Shown here one piece after another: positions 17,825 through 29,494 of a DNA stretch of 64,000 nucleotides; positions within the stretch are counted from its first letter, which is position 1, and every line of letters begins with the position of its first letter. The stretch covers positions 124,001-188,000 of the forward strand of contig NZ_VZZK01000002.1 in NCBI RefSeq assembly GCF_008806385.1, read 5' to 3'. The notes below the pieces were generated by a model, which saw nothing but the letters and a program-made list of their open reading frames with translations, did no database searches and had not been told where the DNA came from. This DNA is from Methylobacterium soli (lineage in GTDB: Bacteria; Pseudomonadota; Alphaproteobacteria; Rhizobiales; Beijerinckiaceae). The position numbers and the translations under genes are program-made.

Positions 17825-18442
17825 ATGATGTCCAAGCTCATCCGCATCCTGACCGGCGCCGCCGTCCTCACGGCCGCCCACGGTGTCGAGGCCGCCGATC
17901 TCGGCTACGCCCCGCCACGGGCCGCCTACGCGCCGCCGGCCCAGCCGATGAGCATCGTCTCCGAGGTCCGCATCGGCGGCTCGGTGCAGGACCCCGGCAG
18001 CGCCGAGCGCAACACCCAGAACATCAACGGCGAGATCCTGTTCGCCAAGCCGCTCGTCAGCCTCGATCCGTTCTGGCAGGCCTTCGTGCCGCGCCCGACC
18101 GCCGGCGGCAGCTATAATTTCGGCGGCAAGACGAGCTACGGCTATCTCGGCGGTACCTGGACGGTGGACCTGTTCCCGCAGACCCTGCGCAACATCGTCT
18201 TCGTCGAGGGCTTCTTCGGCGTCGGCTTCCACGACGGCGCCACCGGCATCAAGGCGATCACGCCGCCGGGCTTCAACGCGCTCGGCTGCAACCCGCTGTT
18301 CCGCGAGGCGGCGGCCCTGGGCTTCCGCCTGACCGAGCATTGGAGCATCATGGCCACCGTCGAGCACATGTCGAACGCGGGCCTCTGCGCCAACAACCGC
18401 GGCCTGACGAATTTCGGCGGCAAGCTCGGCTACACGTTCTAA
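17825..18442 (+). CDS. PagL-like lipid A 3-O-deacylase (acyloxyacyl hydrolase family)
   Basis: A 205-residue outer-membrane beta-barrel protein. Signal peptide MMSKLIRILTGAAVLTAAHG is followed by EAADLGY. The catalytic His-Ser pair lies in TVEHMSNAGLCANNRGLTN, and the C-terminus FGGKLGYTF ends in Phe as expected for BamA-inserted barrels. PagL removes the 3-O acyl chain of lipid A. Two tandem ATGs (17825/17828) could start it. It sits between the twin-TM gene and the adenosyltransferase gene, with a 22-base gap to the latter. Confidence 0.85.
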   Translation: MMSKLIRILTGAAVLTAAHGVEAADLGYAPPRAAYAPPAQPMSIVSEVRIGGSVQDPGSAERNTQNINGEILFAKPLVSLDPFWQAFVPRPTAGGSYNFGGKTSYGYLGGTWTVDLFPQTLRNIVFVEGFFGVGFHDGATGIKAITPPGFNALGCNPLFREAAALGFRLTEHWSIMATVEHMSNAGLCANNRGLTNFGGKLGYTF

Positions 18443-18464
18443 TAGAGAAACGGTCCGGTCGCCC

Positions 18465-19037
18465 TTGGTCACGCTCAACCGCATCTACACACGCACGGGT
18501 GACAAGGGCACCACAGCGCTCGCCAACGGCGAGCGCCGCTCGAAGGCCGATCTGCGGATCGAGACCTACGGCACCGTCGACGAGACCAATGCCTGCATCG
18601 GCCTCGCGCGCCTTCACGCGGAGCCGCGCCTCGACGCGATGCTGGCGGCGATCCAGAACGACCTGTTCGACCTCGGCGCCGACCTCGCCACGCCCCCGAG
18701 CGAGACGCCGCCGGCCTACGAGCCCCTGCGGATCGTGCCCCAGCAGGTGAAGCGCCTCGAATTCGACATCGACACCCTCAACGCCGACCTCGCGCCGCTG
18801 AAATCCTTCGTGCTCCCGGGCGGCTCGCCGGCCTCGGCGGCGCTCCACCTCGCCCGCACGGTCTGCCGCCGGGCCGAGCGCCTGGCGGTGCAACTCACGA
18901 TGGTGGAGGGCGAGATCATCTCCGCCGAATCCCTGCAATACCTGAACCGCCTGTCCGACTTCCTCTTCGTTGCCAGCCGTACCGCGAACGCGAACGGGGC
19001 CGACGACGTGCTGTGGGTGCCGGGCAAGAACCGCTGA
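18465..19037 (+). CDS. Cob(I)yrinic acid a,c-diamide adenosyltransferase (PduO type)
   Basis: A 190-residue corrinoid adenosyltransferase making adenosylcobalamin from cob(I)alamin and ATP. N-terminal ATP-binding RIYTRTGDKGTTAL; YGTVDETNACIGLARL; FVLPGGSPASAALHLARTVC with RRAER; C-terminal LNRLSDFLFVASR. The best start is a TTG at 18465 giving MVTLNRIYTRTGD, the usual N-terminus of the family; no ATG or GTG is available in that position. Adenosylcobalamin serves methylmalonyl- and ethylmalonyl-CoA mutases, central to methylotroph metabolism if the organism is Methylobacterium. Confidence 0.92.
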   Translation: MVTLNRIYTRTGDKGTTALANGERRSKADLRIETYGTVDETNACIGLARLHAEPRLDAMLAAIQNDLFDLGADLATPPSETPPAYEPLRIVPQQVKRLEFDIDTLNADLAPLKSFVLPGGSPASAALHLARTVCRRAERLAVQLTMVEGEIISAESLQYLNRLSDFLFVASRTANANGADDVLWVPGKNR

Positions 19038-19146
19038 GCTCACCGCGCGGGGGCGCCGCCTAAGACGCCCGCCGCCGTACCGCCTCCTTAAAAACATTGC
19101 CGCAGCCCTGTTCGCTCCAATCCGGGGGCTTGCCTCCGCCTGCGCG

Positions 19147-19175
19147 TTGACAAGGCGGAAATGTGGCCGTTACGG
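19147..19175 (+). promoter_or_regulatory. Possible sigma-70 promoter upstream of etfB
   Basis: A perfect TTGACA at 19147-19152 is followed after 17 bases by TTACGG at 19170-19175. The -35 box is consensus but the -10 box is weak. It lies about 110 bases upstream of the etfB start in a 248-base gap that holds nothing else recognisable. Confidence 0.3.
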
Positions 19176-19285
19176 TCCGCCGCCCTGCGCGAACGGGGCC
19201 TGATCCCTTGCGATCGCCCGCGAAGCTGCGCCGCCAGACGCGTCGGCTCGCGTGACTGTTTCCGTGTCGAAGGATTGTGACCGCC

Positions 19286-20035
19286 ATGAAGGTACTGGTG
19301 CCCGTCAAGCGGGTCGTCGACTACAACGTCAAGATCCGGGTCCGGCCGGACGGCTCGGGCGTGGAGCTGTCGAACGTCAAGATGTCGATGAATCCCTTCG
19401 ACGAGATCGCCGTCGAGGAGGCGATCCGTCTCAAGGAGCAGGGCAAGGTCACGGAGATCGTCGCGGTCTCGATCGGCCCGCAGCAAGCCCAGGAGACCCT
19501 GCGCACGGCGCTCGCCATGGGCGCCGACCGGGCGATCCTGATCAAGACCGACGTGAATTGCGAGCCGCTGGCGGTCGCCAAGCTCCTGAAGGCCGTGGTC
19601 GAGAAGGAGGCGCCTCAGCTCGTCATCCTCGGCAAGCAGGCGATCGATGACGATTCGAACCAGACCGGCCAGATGCTGGCCGCGCTGCTCGGCTGGCCGC
19701 AGGGCACCTTCGCCTTCCGGATCGCCTTCGGGGACGGCAGCCTCGACGTGACGCGTGAGGTCGATGGCGGCCTGCAGACGGTGAGCCTCACGCTGCCCGC
19801 CATCGTGACGACGGATCTGCGCCTCAACGAGCCGCGCTACGCCTCGCTCCCGAACATCATGAAGGCGAAGAAGAAGCCCCTCGATGAGCTCGCCCCCGAC
19901 GCCCTCGGGGTCGACGTGACCCCGCGCCTGACGGTGCTCAAGACCGTCGAGCCCGCGGGCCGCAAGGCCGGCGTCAAGGTCGCGTCCGCGGCGGATCTCG
20001 TGGAGAAGCTGAAGGTCGAGGCGGGCGTCCTCTAG
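19286..20035 (+). CDS. etfB: Electron transfer flavoprotein beta subunit
   Basis: A 249-residue ETF beta chain (AMP-binding subunit). It starts [19 protein letters not shown]. Conserved segments are [16 protein letters not shown], the AMP-binding [19 protein letters not shown] and the [16 protein letters not shown] recognition loop that contacts acyl-CoA dehydrogenases. With EtfA it passes electrons from acyl-CoA dehydrogenases to ETF-ubiquinone oxidoreductase. GTG 19277 is an alternative start three codons earlier. etfA follows after 107 bases. Confidence 0.96.
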   Translation: MKVLVPVKRVVDYNVKIRVRPDGSGVELSNVKMSMNPFDEIAVEEAIRLKEQGKVTEIVAVSIGPQQAQETLRTALAMGADRAILIKTDVNCEPLAVAKLLKAVVEKEAPQLVILGKQAIDDDSNQTGQMLAALLGWPQGTFAFRIAFGDGSLDVTREVDGGLQTVSLTLPAIVTTDLRLNEPRYASLPNIMKAKKKPLDELAPDALGVDVTPRLTVLKTVEPAGRKAGVKVASAADLVEKLKVEAGVL

Positions 20036-20142
20036 AGGATCAAGCCCGCACCCTGGAGGGGGATGCCCGCCCTCCAGCCCGTTCCATTCCGGCCCGCCGG
20101 CCGCCGCACGGCGCCGCGGGCCCATTCTTCGAGGACGAAGTC

Positions 20143-21090
20143 ATGGCCACCCTCCTGTTTCTCGAGCACGAGAACGGCACGATCCGCGATGCGAGCCTCA
20201 AGGCCCTGACCGCGGCCCAGGCGATCGGCGGCCCGATCCACGCCCTGGTGCTGGGCTCGGGCTCGAAGGCCGCGGCCGAGGCCGCCGCCAAGCTCGAAGG
20301 GCTCGAGAAGGTCCTGAATTCCGAGGACGCGGTCTACGACCACGCGCTGGCCGAGCCGACCGCCGCCCTGATCGCGACGATCGCCGAGCCCTACGACACC
20401 ATCCTGGCGGCGGCCTCGACCACCGGCAAGAACGTGCTGCCGCGGGTCGCCGCGCTCCTCGACGTGGCGCAGATCTCCGACATCATCACGGTGGTCTCGC
20501 CCGACACCTTCGAGCGCCCGATCTATGCCGGCAACGCGATTCAGACCGTGCAGGCCGGCTCCGGCAAGAAGGTGATCACGGTGCGCACGGCCGCCTTCAA
20601 GGCGGCGGGCGAAGGCGGCAGCGCCGGCGTCGAGGCCGTCTCGGCAGCGGCCCCCGAGGCGGGCGGCTCGACCTTCAAGGGCGAGGAGATCGCCAAGTCC
20701 GACCGTCCGGAGCTGGCGGCCGCGCGCATCATCGTCTCGGGTGGGCGCTCGCTCGGCTCGGCCGAGAAGTTCAAGGAACTGATCGAGCCGCTGGCCGACA
20801 GCCTCGGGGCCGCGGTCGGCGCCTCGCGCGCGGCGGTGGATGCGGGCTACGCGCCGAACGACTGGCAGGTGGGCCAGACCGGCAAGGTCGTGGCGCCCGA
20901 TCTCTACGTCGCGGTCGGCATCTCGGGGGCGATCCAGCACCTGGCCGGCATGAAGGATTCCAAGGTCATCGTGGCGATCAACAAGGACGAGGACGCGCCG
21001 ATCTTCCAGGTGGCCGATTACGGCCTGGTCGGCGACCTGTTCCAGATCGTGCCGGAGCTGCAGGCCGAGATCACCAAGGCCAAGGGCTGA
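20143..21090 (+). CDS. etfA: Electron transfer flavoprotein alpha subunit
   Basis: A 315-residue ETF alpha chain. The N-terminal domain is [20 protein letters not shown]. The C-terminal FAD-binding domain has [55 protein letters not shown] and [15 protein letters not shown]. It pairs with EtfB in fatty-acid and branched-chain oxidation. The start is preceded by GAGG. hbd lies downstream on the same strand, consistent with joint use in C4-CoA metabolism. Confidence 0.96.
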   Translation: MATLLFLEHENGTIRDASLKALTAAQAIGGPIHALVLGSGSKAAAEAAAKLEGLEKVLNSEDAVYDHALAEPTAALIATIAEPYDTILAAASTTGKNVLPRVAALLDVAQISDIITVVSPDTFERPIYAGNAIQTVQAGSGKKVITVRTAAFKAAGEGGSAGVEAVSAAAPEAGGSTFKGEEIAKSDRPELAAARIIVSGGRSLGSAEKFKELIEPLADSLGAAVGASRAAVDAGYAPNDWQVGQTGKVVAPDLYVAVGISGAIQHLAGMKDSKVIVAINKDEDAPIFQVADYGLVGDLFQIVPELQAEITKAKG

Positions 21091-21316
21091 TCAGAACAGC
21101 CCCGGTCGGAATGGTCGGCGCGCGGGCGAGATCCGAGCGCCGGCCGGACTATCGCGCATTCCCGCGCCGCAATGGGCTCCACCCCCGCGCGGGAATGTTC
21201 TAAAGACTTGAAGCGACGCGCCCGCGGCGAACCTCGATCGCCCCCGCGTCGGCTGGATGTTTGAGCAGGATTTCTGGGGCGGCCGTCCGGCCGCGCGTCG
21301 GGGGCGTGTTGACGAC

Positions 21317-22198
21317 ATGGGCATCGAAATCAAGCGGGTCGGGATCATCGGTGCGGGTCAGATGGGCAGCGGCATCGCCCAAGTCTGCGCGGTGGCGGGC
21401 CTCGATGTCCTGCTGAACGACCGCGAGGGGACGCGGGTCGAGTCGGGCCTCGCCACCATCGACGGCAACCTCGCGCGCCAGGTCGCCAAGGGGCATCTCG
21501 ACGAGGCTCTGCGCCGCAGAGCCCGCGAGCGCATCGCGCCGGCCGCGAGCTTCCAGGATCTCGCCGCCTGCGACCTCGTCATCGAGGCCGCCACCGAGGA
21601 CGAGGCCACCAAGCGCCAGATTTTCTCCAGCCTGTGCCCGTCGCTCGGCCCCGACACGATCGTGGCGACGAACACCTCGTCGATCTCGATCACCCGGCTC
21701 GCCGCATCGACCGACCGGCCGGAGCGCTTCATCGGCATCCACTTCATGAACCCGGTGCCGGTGATGCAGCTCGTGGAGCTGATCCGCGGCATCGCCACCG
21801 AGGACCCGACCTACGAATCGGCCAAGGCCTTCATCGCCAAGCTCGGCAAGACCTCGACGATGTCGGAGGATTTTCCGGCCTTCATCGTCAACCGCATCCT
21901 GCTGCCGATGATCAACGAGGCGATCTACACCCTCTATGAGGGGGTCGGCTCGGTGGAATCCATCGATACGGCGATGCGGCTCGGCGCGAACCACCCGATG
22001 GGCCCGCTGCAGCTCGCCGACTTCATCGGCCTCGACACCTGCCTGTCGGTGATGCAGGTCCTCTACGAGGGCTTGGCGGATTCGAAGTACCGCCCCTGCC
22101 CGCTTCTGGTGAAATATGTCGAGGCGGGCTGGCTCGGCCGCAAGACCAAGCGCGGCTTCTACGATTACCGCGGCGAGCACCCGGTGCCCACCCGCTGA
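21317..22198 (+). CDS. hbd: 3-hydroxybutyryl-CoA dehydrogenase
   Basis: A 293-residue NAD(P)-dependent dehydrogenase. The N-terminal Rossmann motif is [17 protein letters not shown]. The catalytic His is in [17 protein letters not shown], and the C-terminal 3HCDH domain has [17 protein letters not shown] and [18 protein letters not shown]. It oxidises 3-hydroxybutyryl-CoA to acetoacetyl-CoA or runs in reverse. It follows etfBA on the same strand, 226 bases downstream. The ATG at 21317 begins [11 protein letters not shown]; a longer frame upstream is not conserved-looking. Confidence 0.94.
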   Translation: MGIEIKRVGIIGAGQMGSGIAQVCAVAGLDVLLNDREGTRVESGLATIDGNLARQVAKGHLDEALRRRARERIAPAASFQDLAACDLVIEAATEDEATKRQIFSSLCPSLGPDTIVATNTSSISITRLAASTDRPERFIGIHFMNPVPVMQLVELIRGIATEDPTYESAKAFIAKLGKTSTMSEDFPAFIVNRILLPMINEAIYTLYEGVGSVESIDTAMRLGANHPMGPLQLADFIGLDTCLSVMQVLYEGLADSKYRPCPLLVKYVEAGWLGRKTKRGFYDYRGEHPVPTR

Positions 22199-22283
22199 GA
22201 CGCGAAAGCCGCCCCGCCCGGAAGGGCGACGCGGCGGGAATTGAGGGTGCGGCCGGATCGTTCAGACCCGGGCAGATCCCCGA

Positions 22284-22592
22284 TTATGGCTTGGGCTGGT
22301 TGCCGTTCGCGCTCGGCTGGGCCGGCTGCGGATAGGCAGGGTTCGCGGCCGGGACGTTGCCGGAATTCGACGAGGACGGCGCGTTGGACTGGCCGCTCAC
22401 CGAGCCGGTGACTTCCTTGCGGGAGGCGTCCTGGCTCTGGCTCGCGTAATCCTTCGGGGAATTGGCGCCGTTCCACGTCAGCAGACCCACCGTCGCGATC
22501 GCGAGAAGCACCAGACTCGCGATCAGCACGTACAGGACGGGCTTGCCCCGGGAGCCCTGACGCGCGTTCTGCTCGGGAAGTCGTTCCACCAT
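22284..22592 (-). CDS. Small single-pass membrane protein with Pro/Ser/Asn-rich tail
   Basis: 102 residues. A short N-terminal basic segment is followed by one transmembrane helix (VLYVLIASLVLLAIATVGLL) and a low-complexity Ser/Asn/Pro/Gln tail. The ATG at 22592 has GAGG seven bases upstream. I do not recognise a family; similar short TM-plus-tail proteins are common in Methylobacterium genomes. It is convergent with hbd. Confidence 0.65.
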   Translation of the reverse strand: MVERLPEQNARQGSRGKPVLYVLIASLVLLAIATVGLLTWNGANSPKDYASQSQDASRKEVTGSVSGQSNAPSSSNSGNVPAANPAYPQPAQPSANGNQPKP

Positions 22593-22725
22593 TTGCAACC
22601 TCGCCTGTCCGCCCCCGCGGGGCGATCCGTCGTTCAAACCGAAACCGTGTGACGGCCGGAAACGCGGCGTTGCGGTTGCAAGTTCCTCGCGCCGATGTGA
22701 TCGGCGGGAGGCGGGAGCGGGCGCC

Positions 22726-23742
22726 TCAGCGCCCGGTCACCAGCATGATCTTGCCGAGATGGGCGCTCGATTCCATCAAGGCATGGGCCTCGCCGGCCTT
22801 CTCCAGCGGGAAGGTCGCGTGGATCACCGGCTTGATCGTGCCGGCCTCGAGCTCCGGCCAGATGTCGCGGCGCAGGCCCTCGGCGATCGCGGCCTTGTCG
22901 GCCTTGGGCCGGGGCCGCAGCGTGGCGCCCGTGAAGGTGAGGCGCTTGAGCATGATCGGCGTGATGTTGAGCCCCTCGGCCTTGTAGCCGCCCATCAGGG
23001 CGATCAGCACGAGGCGTCCCTCGATCGCCAGCGAGGCGAGGTTCTTCTGAAGGTAGCTCGCCCCGATCATGTCGAGGATCACGTCGACGCCCTTGCCGTC
23101 GGTGAGGCGCTTCACCTCCTCGGCGAAATCCGCCTCGCGGTAATTGATGGCCGCATCCGCGCCGAGCTCCTCGCAGAAGCGGCATTTCTCGGCCGAGCCC
23201 GCGGTGGTGAAGACATGGGCGCCGAGCTGCTTGGCGATCTGGATCGCCGTGGTGCCGATGCCGCTCGACCCGCCATGGACGAGGAAGATCTCGCCGGGCT
23301 TCAGGCGCCCCCGCATGATCACGTTCGCGTAGACCGTGAAGAAGGTCTCGGGCAGGCCGCCGGCCTCGACGAGCGACAGGGGCCCGGGCTTCGGCAGGCA
23401 TTGGGCGGCCTCCGCCACCGCGAATTCGGCGTAGCCGCCGCTGATCGTCAGGGCGCAGACCTCCTGACCCGGCGACAGCCCCTGCACGCCCTCCCCGAGG
23501 GCGACGACGCGGCCCGCGACCTCGAGGCCCGGGATCTCGGTGGCGCCCTTCGGGGGCGGGTAATGGCCGAGGCGCTGCATCACGTCCGGCCGGTTGACCC
23601 CCGCCGCCACGACCTCGATCAGCACCTGGCCGGGACCGGGCTGGGGCAGCGGCGCCGTGTCGAGCGTCAGAACCTCGGGCCCGCCCGCGCCGTCGAAGCG
23701 GATCTGGCGCATGGTGTCGGGCAGGGACGGCGTGGCTGGCAT
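22726..23742 (-). CDS. NAD(P)H-quinone oxidoreductase (zinc-free MDR family)
   Basis: A 338-residue medium-chain reductase of the quinone oxidoreductase/PIG3 group. GroES-like N-terminal domain with EVVAAGVNRPDVMQRLGHYP; Rossmann motif FLVHGGSSGIGTTAIQIAK; no structural or catalytic zinc ligands. It probably reduces quinones or enones with NADPH. The ATG at 23742 is preceded by GAGGAG. It is followed on the same strand by no close neighbour; upp lies upstream with a 106-base gap. Confidence 0.88.
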   Translation of the reverse strand: MPATPSLPDTMRQIRFDGAGGPEVLTLDTAPLPQPGPGQVLIEVVAAGVNRPDVMQRLGHYPPPKGATEIPGLEVAGRVVALGEGVQGLSPGQEVCALTISGGYAEFAVAEAAQCLPKPGPLSLVEAGGLPETFFTVYANVIMRGRLKPGEIFLVHGGSSGIGTTAIQIAKQLGAHVFTTAGSAEKCRFCEELGADAAINYREADFAEEVKRLTDGKGVDVILDMIGASYLQKNLASLAIEGRLVLIALMGGYKAEGLNITPIMLKRLTFTGATLRPRPKADKAAIAEGLRRDIWPELEAGTIKPVIHATFPLEKAGEAHALMESSAHLGKIMLVTGR

Positions 23743-23848
23743 GCGGGCTCTCCTCAGGTGCCCCCCTAGTTGCGGTCCGGGCGCGCCTTGGCAAGGGCGA
23801 AGGCACTCTCGGGCGCATTCGGCCCGGCGGGGCCTGGGGATGCGGCCC

Positions 23849-24490
23849 TCAGCGCGTGCCGTACATCCGGTCGCCCGCATCGCCCAGGCCCGGCACGATG
23901 TAGCTGTGATCGTTGAGGTGGCTGTCGATGGCCGCGGTCCAGATCGGCACGTCCGGATGGAGCGCTTGCAGCCGGGCGATCCCCTCGGGCGCCGCGAGCA
24001 GGCAGACGAAGCGCAGATCCTGCGCGCCGCGCTCCTTCAGGCGCTGGAGGGCGGCCACCGCGGAATTGGCTGTCGCGAGCATGGGGTCGAGCACCAGCAC
24101 GGTGCGGTCGGCGAGGTCGGACGGGGCCTTGAAGTAGTACTCGACTGCCTCGAGCGTCTCGGGATCGCGGTAGAGGCCCACATGCGCCACCCGCGCCGAG
24201 GGCAGCAGCGACAGCATCCCGTCGAGGAAGCCGACGCCGGCGCGCAGGATCGGCGCCAGGACGAGCTTCTTGCCCTGGATCTGCCGTCCCTCCATCACCT
24301 GGAGCGGCGTCTCGATGGTGACGGGTTCGAGGGGCAGGTCGCGGGTGACCTCGTAGGCGAGCAGCATGCCGATCTCGTTGAGCAGGCGGCGGAAGCCTTG
24401 CGTCGAGCGGTTCCGGTCGCGCATCAGGCTCAGCTTGTGCTGCACCAGGGGGTGGTCCACCACCGTCACGGACGCCGTCTGACCCTGCAT
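23849..24490 (-). CDS. upp: Uracil phosphoribosyltransferase
   Basis: A 213-residue type-I PRTase salvaging uracil to UMP. It has the N-terminal [13 protein letters not shown], the [14 protein letters not shown] loop, the PRPP-binding motif [18 protein letters not shown] and the C-terminal uracil-binding [10 protein letters not shown]. Full length. The ATG at 24490 starts [14 protein letters not shown]. Confidence 0.96.
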   Translation of the reverse strand: MQGQTASVTVVDHPLVQHKLSLMRDRNRSTQGFRRLLNEIGMLLAYEVTRDLPLEPVTIETPLQVMEGRQIQGKKLVLAPILRAGVGFLDGMLSLLPSARVAHVGLYRDPETLEAVEYYFKAPSDLADRTVLVLDPMLATANSAVAALQRLKERGAQDLRFVCLLAAPEGIARLQALHPDVPIWTAAIDSHLNDHSYIVPGLGDAGDRMYGTR

Positions 24491-24516
24491 CGCCGATCCT
24501 CCCACGCGGAAGCCCC

Positions 24517-24548
24517 GGGACCGGGGCCGGTCGGGACCGGGGCCGGTC
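24517..24548. repeat. Tandem 16-bp duplication upstream of upp
   Basis: The unit GGGACCGGGGCCGGTC occurs twice head to tail. Each unit is nearly self-complementary, so the region can form a GC-rich hairpin. It lies 27 bases upstream of the upp start. Confidence 0.7.
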
Positions 24549-24625
24549 CCCGCGAAGGCATGCACGAAAGCGGCCGCGTCGGCCACCGGCAAGGCGCGGA
24601 TTCCTGGGCTCCGGATCGACACGCG

Positions 24626-24655
24626 AAAAAGGCTCCCCGCGCGGTGCGGAGAGCC
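24626..24655 (-). terminator. Rho-independent terminator of the DUF2852 gene
   Basis: Read leftward, the stem GGCTCtCCGC / GCGcGGGGAGCC (24631-24655) is followed by five T (24630-24626). It lies 37 bases past the stop of the DUF2852 gene. Confidence 0.75.
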
Positions 24656-24692
24656 CTGGTGATTGAGCGTTGCCCGGCGGCGCCGGCGCGGA

Positions 24693-25163
24693 TCAGACGT
24701 TCGTCGCGCCGTCGTTGCCCGGCGCCCGGCGCTTGGCCATGAAGGCGTCGAACTGCTCGCGGTCCTTGGCCCGCTTCAGCTCCTCGACGAACTCGGCGAA
24801 GGCCCGGCTCTCCTCCTGGAGGGCGCGGCGCTGCGCGTCGAGCCGGTCGAGCTCCGCGTTGCGGTACTCGTCGAAGGCCCAGTTGCCCGTCTTCGGGCCG
24901 GCATTGGCCGCCTCGAAGGCGCGGGCGAAGCGGGAGGCCGGGCGGGTGCCCGAATTCCACGAGGACACGCCGCGGCGGGCGAGGTCGCGCATCTCGCCGA
25001 GGGCCGGGTAGCCGGCGATCTTCCAGGCCACGTAGGCGACGGCGAGCGGCCACCAATAGATGAAGCTCACCACGATGGCGCCGATCTCGAGGGAGCGGCG
25101 GGGAAAGGGGCCGCTGCGGCAGGCTTTGCCGCTGGCCCAGGGGGAGGTCGAGGAAAAGCTCAC
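24693..25163 (-). CDS. DUF2852 family membrane protein
   Basis: 156 residues. One membrane segment ([21 protein letters not shown]) is followed by [17 protein letters not shown] and a charged helical C-terminus with [20 protein letters not shown]. This matches the alphaproteobacterial DUF2852 family, whose role is unknown. The start is a GTG at 25163. A terminator follows it. Confidence 0.82.
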   Translation of the reverse strand: MSFSSTSPWASGKACRSGPFPRRSLEIGAIVVSFIYWWPLAVAYVAWKIAGYPALGEMRDLARRGVSSWNSGTRPASRFARAFEAANAGPKTGNWAFDEYRNAELDRLDAQRRALQEESRAFAEFVEELKRAKDREQFDAFMAKRRAPGNDGATNV

Positions 25164-25292
25164 GGTTCACGGCTCCAATGTTAATGTGAACCACATTCAC
25201 ATGCGGGTGCGCCTCGGCGGTTTCAAGGGCTGGGCGCCGGAGATTTCCCGAAGCGTCGGGCGTCAGTCTCAGGCAGGCGCCCGTGGCGGTCC

Positions 25293-25919
25293 TCAGCCGG
25301 ATCTCGCCGCGCCGGCCCCGTGCACCAGCGCGAGCACGCCGGCGCGCAGCAATTCGTACTTGTCCGGCACGCCCTGGCTCCGCGGCAGCTGGCCGGCGGC
25401 CGAGAGGGTGGCGAGGCCGTGGGAGAGCGCCCAGACCTCGAGGGCGATGAAGCGCGGGTCGACGCCCCCGAAGCCGTCCGGGAAGGTCGATTGCAGGGCC
25501 TCGACCAGCAGGTCGAACGGGCTCGGGCGCTCGGCGGCCTGCGGCCCGAGATGGCCGCCGCGGGTCTCGAAGATCGCCGCGTAATAGCCGGGCTCCTCCT
25601 CCGCGAAGGCGAGATAGGCCTCGCCCATGCGGGTGAAGCGCTCCAGCGGGGTGCCGCGCGAGGTCAGCGCCCGGGCGAGGCGCTCGGCGAGGTCGGTGAA
25701 GCCGCGGCCCGCCACCTCCTCGAGCAGGGCCTCGCGCCCGCGGAAATGCCGATAGAGCGCGGCCGGGGTGACGCCGACGAGGCGGGCCGCATCCACCAGG
25801 GTGAAGCCGCCGACGCCGCGCTCGGCGATGAACCGGCGCGCCGCCTCGATCAGGGCCTCCTTGAGGTTGCCGTGGTGGTAGCTGCGCCGGTCACCCGGTC
25901 CTTCGCGCCAGGGTCGCAA
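25293..25919 (-). CDS. TetR/AcrR family transcriptional regulator (WHG domain)
   Basis: 208 residues. The N-terminal TetR helix-turn-helix starts at RRSYHHGNLKEALIEAARR and has GVGGFTLVDAARLVGVTPAA and LYRHFRGREALLEEV. The C-terminal ligand domain resembles the WHG type (EPGYYAAIFETRGG). The start is a TTG at 25919: AGGAGG lies five bases upstream, and no ATG or GTG is available between the upstream stop and the HTH. The target is unknown. A divergent small gene starts 274 bases away. Confidence 0.85.
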   Translation of the reverse strand: MRPWREGPGDRRSYHHGNLKEALIEAARRFIAERGVGGFTLVDAARLVGVTPAALYRHFRGREALLEEVAGRGFTDLAERLARALTSRGTPLERFTRMGEAYLAFAEEEPGYYAAIFETRGGHLGPQAAERPSPFDLLVEALQSTFPDGFGGVDPRFIALEVWALSHGLATLSAAGQLPRSQGVPDKYELLRAGVLALVHGAGAARSG

Positions 25920-26192
25920 GGGGTCCTCCTCGCACGCGGCCCCGTCGCGAGGGGGCCGTGGGCGTTTCGTTTCAGGCTCGTGTCTTCCCCTAACACGCGG
26001 ATGCGGTTTTTCGACACCGTCGGCGCGCCGGAGAGCGGTTGCTGCACAGGTGCGGCTTGACAGGCACGGATCACCGCAATGAAACACTGTTACAGCCTGG
26101 AGCCCGAACCCATGCCGCGACCCGATCGCGATCGACCCGCCGGCCGGCCCTGCCGCGGGGCCAGCCCGACGATGCCGGGGGCCTGAACCGCC

Positions 26193-26486
26193 ATGCCGAT
26201 CTTGGGCATCAAGGCGTGGCGGGCGCGCTCGGCGGCGCAGGCCGCCGCCTGCGCGCGCCTGAAGGCGGATCTCGTCGCCGGCCTCGCGCTCGGGCCCGAG
26301 GACGCGCTCCACGTCAACGCCATGGCCTGCCCCGATCCGGGCTGCCCCGACACCGAGACGATCGTGCTCGTGATGCGGGCGGGCCGGCCCACCCGGGCGC
26401 TGCGCCTGCGCAAGCCGCCCGAGGCGGCGACCGAGGCCGACATCCGGGCGCTGGCCGCCGAGGAGGCGGAACCGCCCCCGCCCTGA
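26193..26486 (+). CDS. Conserved hypothetical protein with CPDPGCPD motif
   Basis: 97 residues. The N-terminal helix (RARSAAQAAACARLKADLV) leads to ACPDPGCPDTETIVLVMR and a Pro/Glu-rich tail. The paired Cys motif followed by the TETIVLVM strand looks like a conserved core, perhaps of a small alpha-beta fold. I do not know a function. It is divergent from the TetR gene and converges on deoB. Confidence 0.62.
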   Translation: MPILGIKAWRARSAAQAAACARLKADLVAGLALGPEDALHVNAMACPDPGCPDTETIVLVMRAGRPTRALRLRKPPEAATEADIRALAAEEAEPPPP

Positions 26487-26494
26487 GCCCGGCC

Positions 26495-27715
26495 CTAGCC
26501 CCAGGCGCGCCCCGCCCCCGGGGCCGGCAAGCCGAGATGCCGGGCGATTTCGGCGCCGATATCGGCGAAGCTCGCGCGCAGGCCGACGTCGCGGGGAATG
26601 ATGCCGGGCCCGAAGCCGAGGATCGGGACCTGCTCGCGGGTGTGCTCGGTTCCGTGCCAGGTCGGGTCGTTGCCGTGGTCGGCGGTGACGAGGCAGAGAT
26701 CCCCCGGCCCCAGCACCGCGTCGATCCCGGGGAGGCGCGCATCGAAGGCCTCGAGCTCGGCCGCGTAGCCCGGCACGTCGCGGCGATGGCCGTACTCGGT
26801 GTCGAAATCCACGAGGTTGAGGAAGACGAAGCCGCCCTCCGGCAGGGCCCGGAACGCCGCCAGGGCGGCATCGAGGCAGGCGGCGTTGCCGCCGGGCTTG
26901 ATCTCGCGGCCGGTGGCGCGGTGGGCGAAGATGTCGCCGATCTTGCCGACGCTGACCACGCTCCGTCCGGCCTCCGCCAGCGCGTCGAGCAGGGTGGCGC
27001 CGGGCGGCGCGACGGCGAGATCCTTGCGGTTCGGCGTGCGCCGGAACCCCGCCTCCGGCGTGCCCGCGAAGGGCCGGGCGATGACGCGCCCGATCCGGTA
27101 GGGGTCGCAGAGTTCGCGCGCGAGGGCGCAAAGTTCGTAGAGGCGCTGCAGGCCGAACGTCTCCTCGTGGGCGGCGATCTGGAAGACGCTGTCGGCGGAG
27201 GTGTAGCAGATCGGCTTGCCGGTCCGGACATGCTCGGGCCCGAGCGCGTCGATGATGGCGGTGCCCGAGGCATGCGCGTCCCCGAGGATGCCCGGGAGCC
27301 CACCGCGCGCGATCAGCGCCTCGGTCAGCGCCGCCGGGAAGGCCGGATGCGCGTCGGGGAAATGCCCCCAATCCTCCGTGACGGGCAGGCCCGCGATCTC
27401 CCAATGGCCGGAGGGCGTATCCTTGCCGGCCGCCGTCTCGACCGCGTGTCCGTAGAGGCCCCGCACGGGCGCCACCGGCTCCAGGCCCGGCGGGACGCGG
27501 CCCGTGGCCCCTCGCGCCGCGAGGCCGAGCCCGAGGGCGCTCAGGTGCGGCAGGGCCAGGGGGCCCCGGCGCAGCCCGTCCCGGTCGCCCCGGCCGGCGG
27601 CGCAGGCCTCCGCGATATGCCCGACCGTGTCGGCCCCGGCATCGCCGTAGCGGTCGGCATCCGGCGCGCCGCCGATGCCGACGGAATCGAGCACGATCAG
27701 GAGGGCGCGGGGCAT
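26495..27715 (-). CDS. deoB: Phosphopentomutase
   Basis: A 406-residue member of the alkaline phosphatase superfamily that interconverts ribose- or deoxyribose-1-phosphate and -5-phosphate in nucleoside salvage. N-terminal metal site [31 protein letters not shown]-terminal [20 protein letters not shown] with metal-binding Asp and His residues. Full length. The upstream ABC ATPase gene stops four bases before the deoB start, so the two are probably co-transcribed. Confidence 0.95.
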   Translation of the reverse strand: MPRALLIVLDSVGIGGAPDADRYGDAGADTVGHIAEACAAGRGDRDGLRRGPLALPHLSALGLGLAARGATGRVPPGLEPVAPVRGLYGHAVETAAGKDTPSGHWEIAGLPVTEDWGHFPDAHPAFPAALTEALIARGGLPGILGDAHASGTAIIDALGPEHVRTGKPICYTSADSVFQIAAHEETFGLQRLYELCALARELCDPYRIGRVIARPFAGTPEAGFRRTPNRKDLAVAPPGATLLDALAEAGRSVVSVGKIGDIFAHRATGREIKPGGNAACLDAALAAFRALPEGGFVFLNLVDFDTEYGHRRDVPGYAAELEAFDARLPGIDAVLGPGDLCLVTADHGNDPTWHGTEHTREQVPILGFGPGIIPRDVGLRASFADIGAEIARHLGLPAPGAGRAWG

Positions 27716-27719
27716 CGGC

Positions 27720-29348
<1,629 letters not shown>

Positions 29349-29494
29349 GGGGATCGGGGCTGCCTCGGGAGCGGGGCTCTGGCGGGGTCCGGCGGTTATA
29401 GCGCGGCGGCGGCGCCAGGGCGAACCGCGACGCCGTGCGGGCGGCGCGGCGGATTGAACCTGAGCCGGTTCACGCTAGAACCGGCGCGGTGAAC

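Noticed and set aside
22210..22245. Possible hairpin terminator after hbd
   Set aside because: The stem has several mismatches and no T tract follows it.
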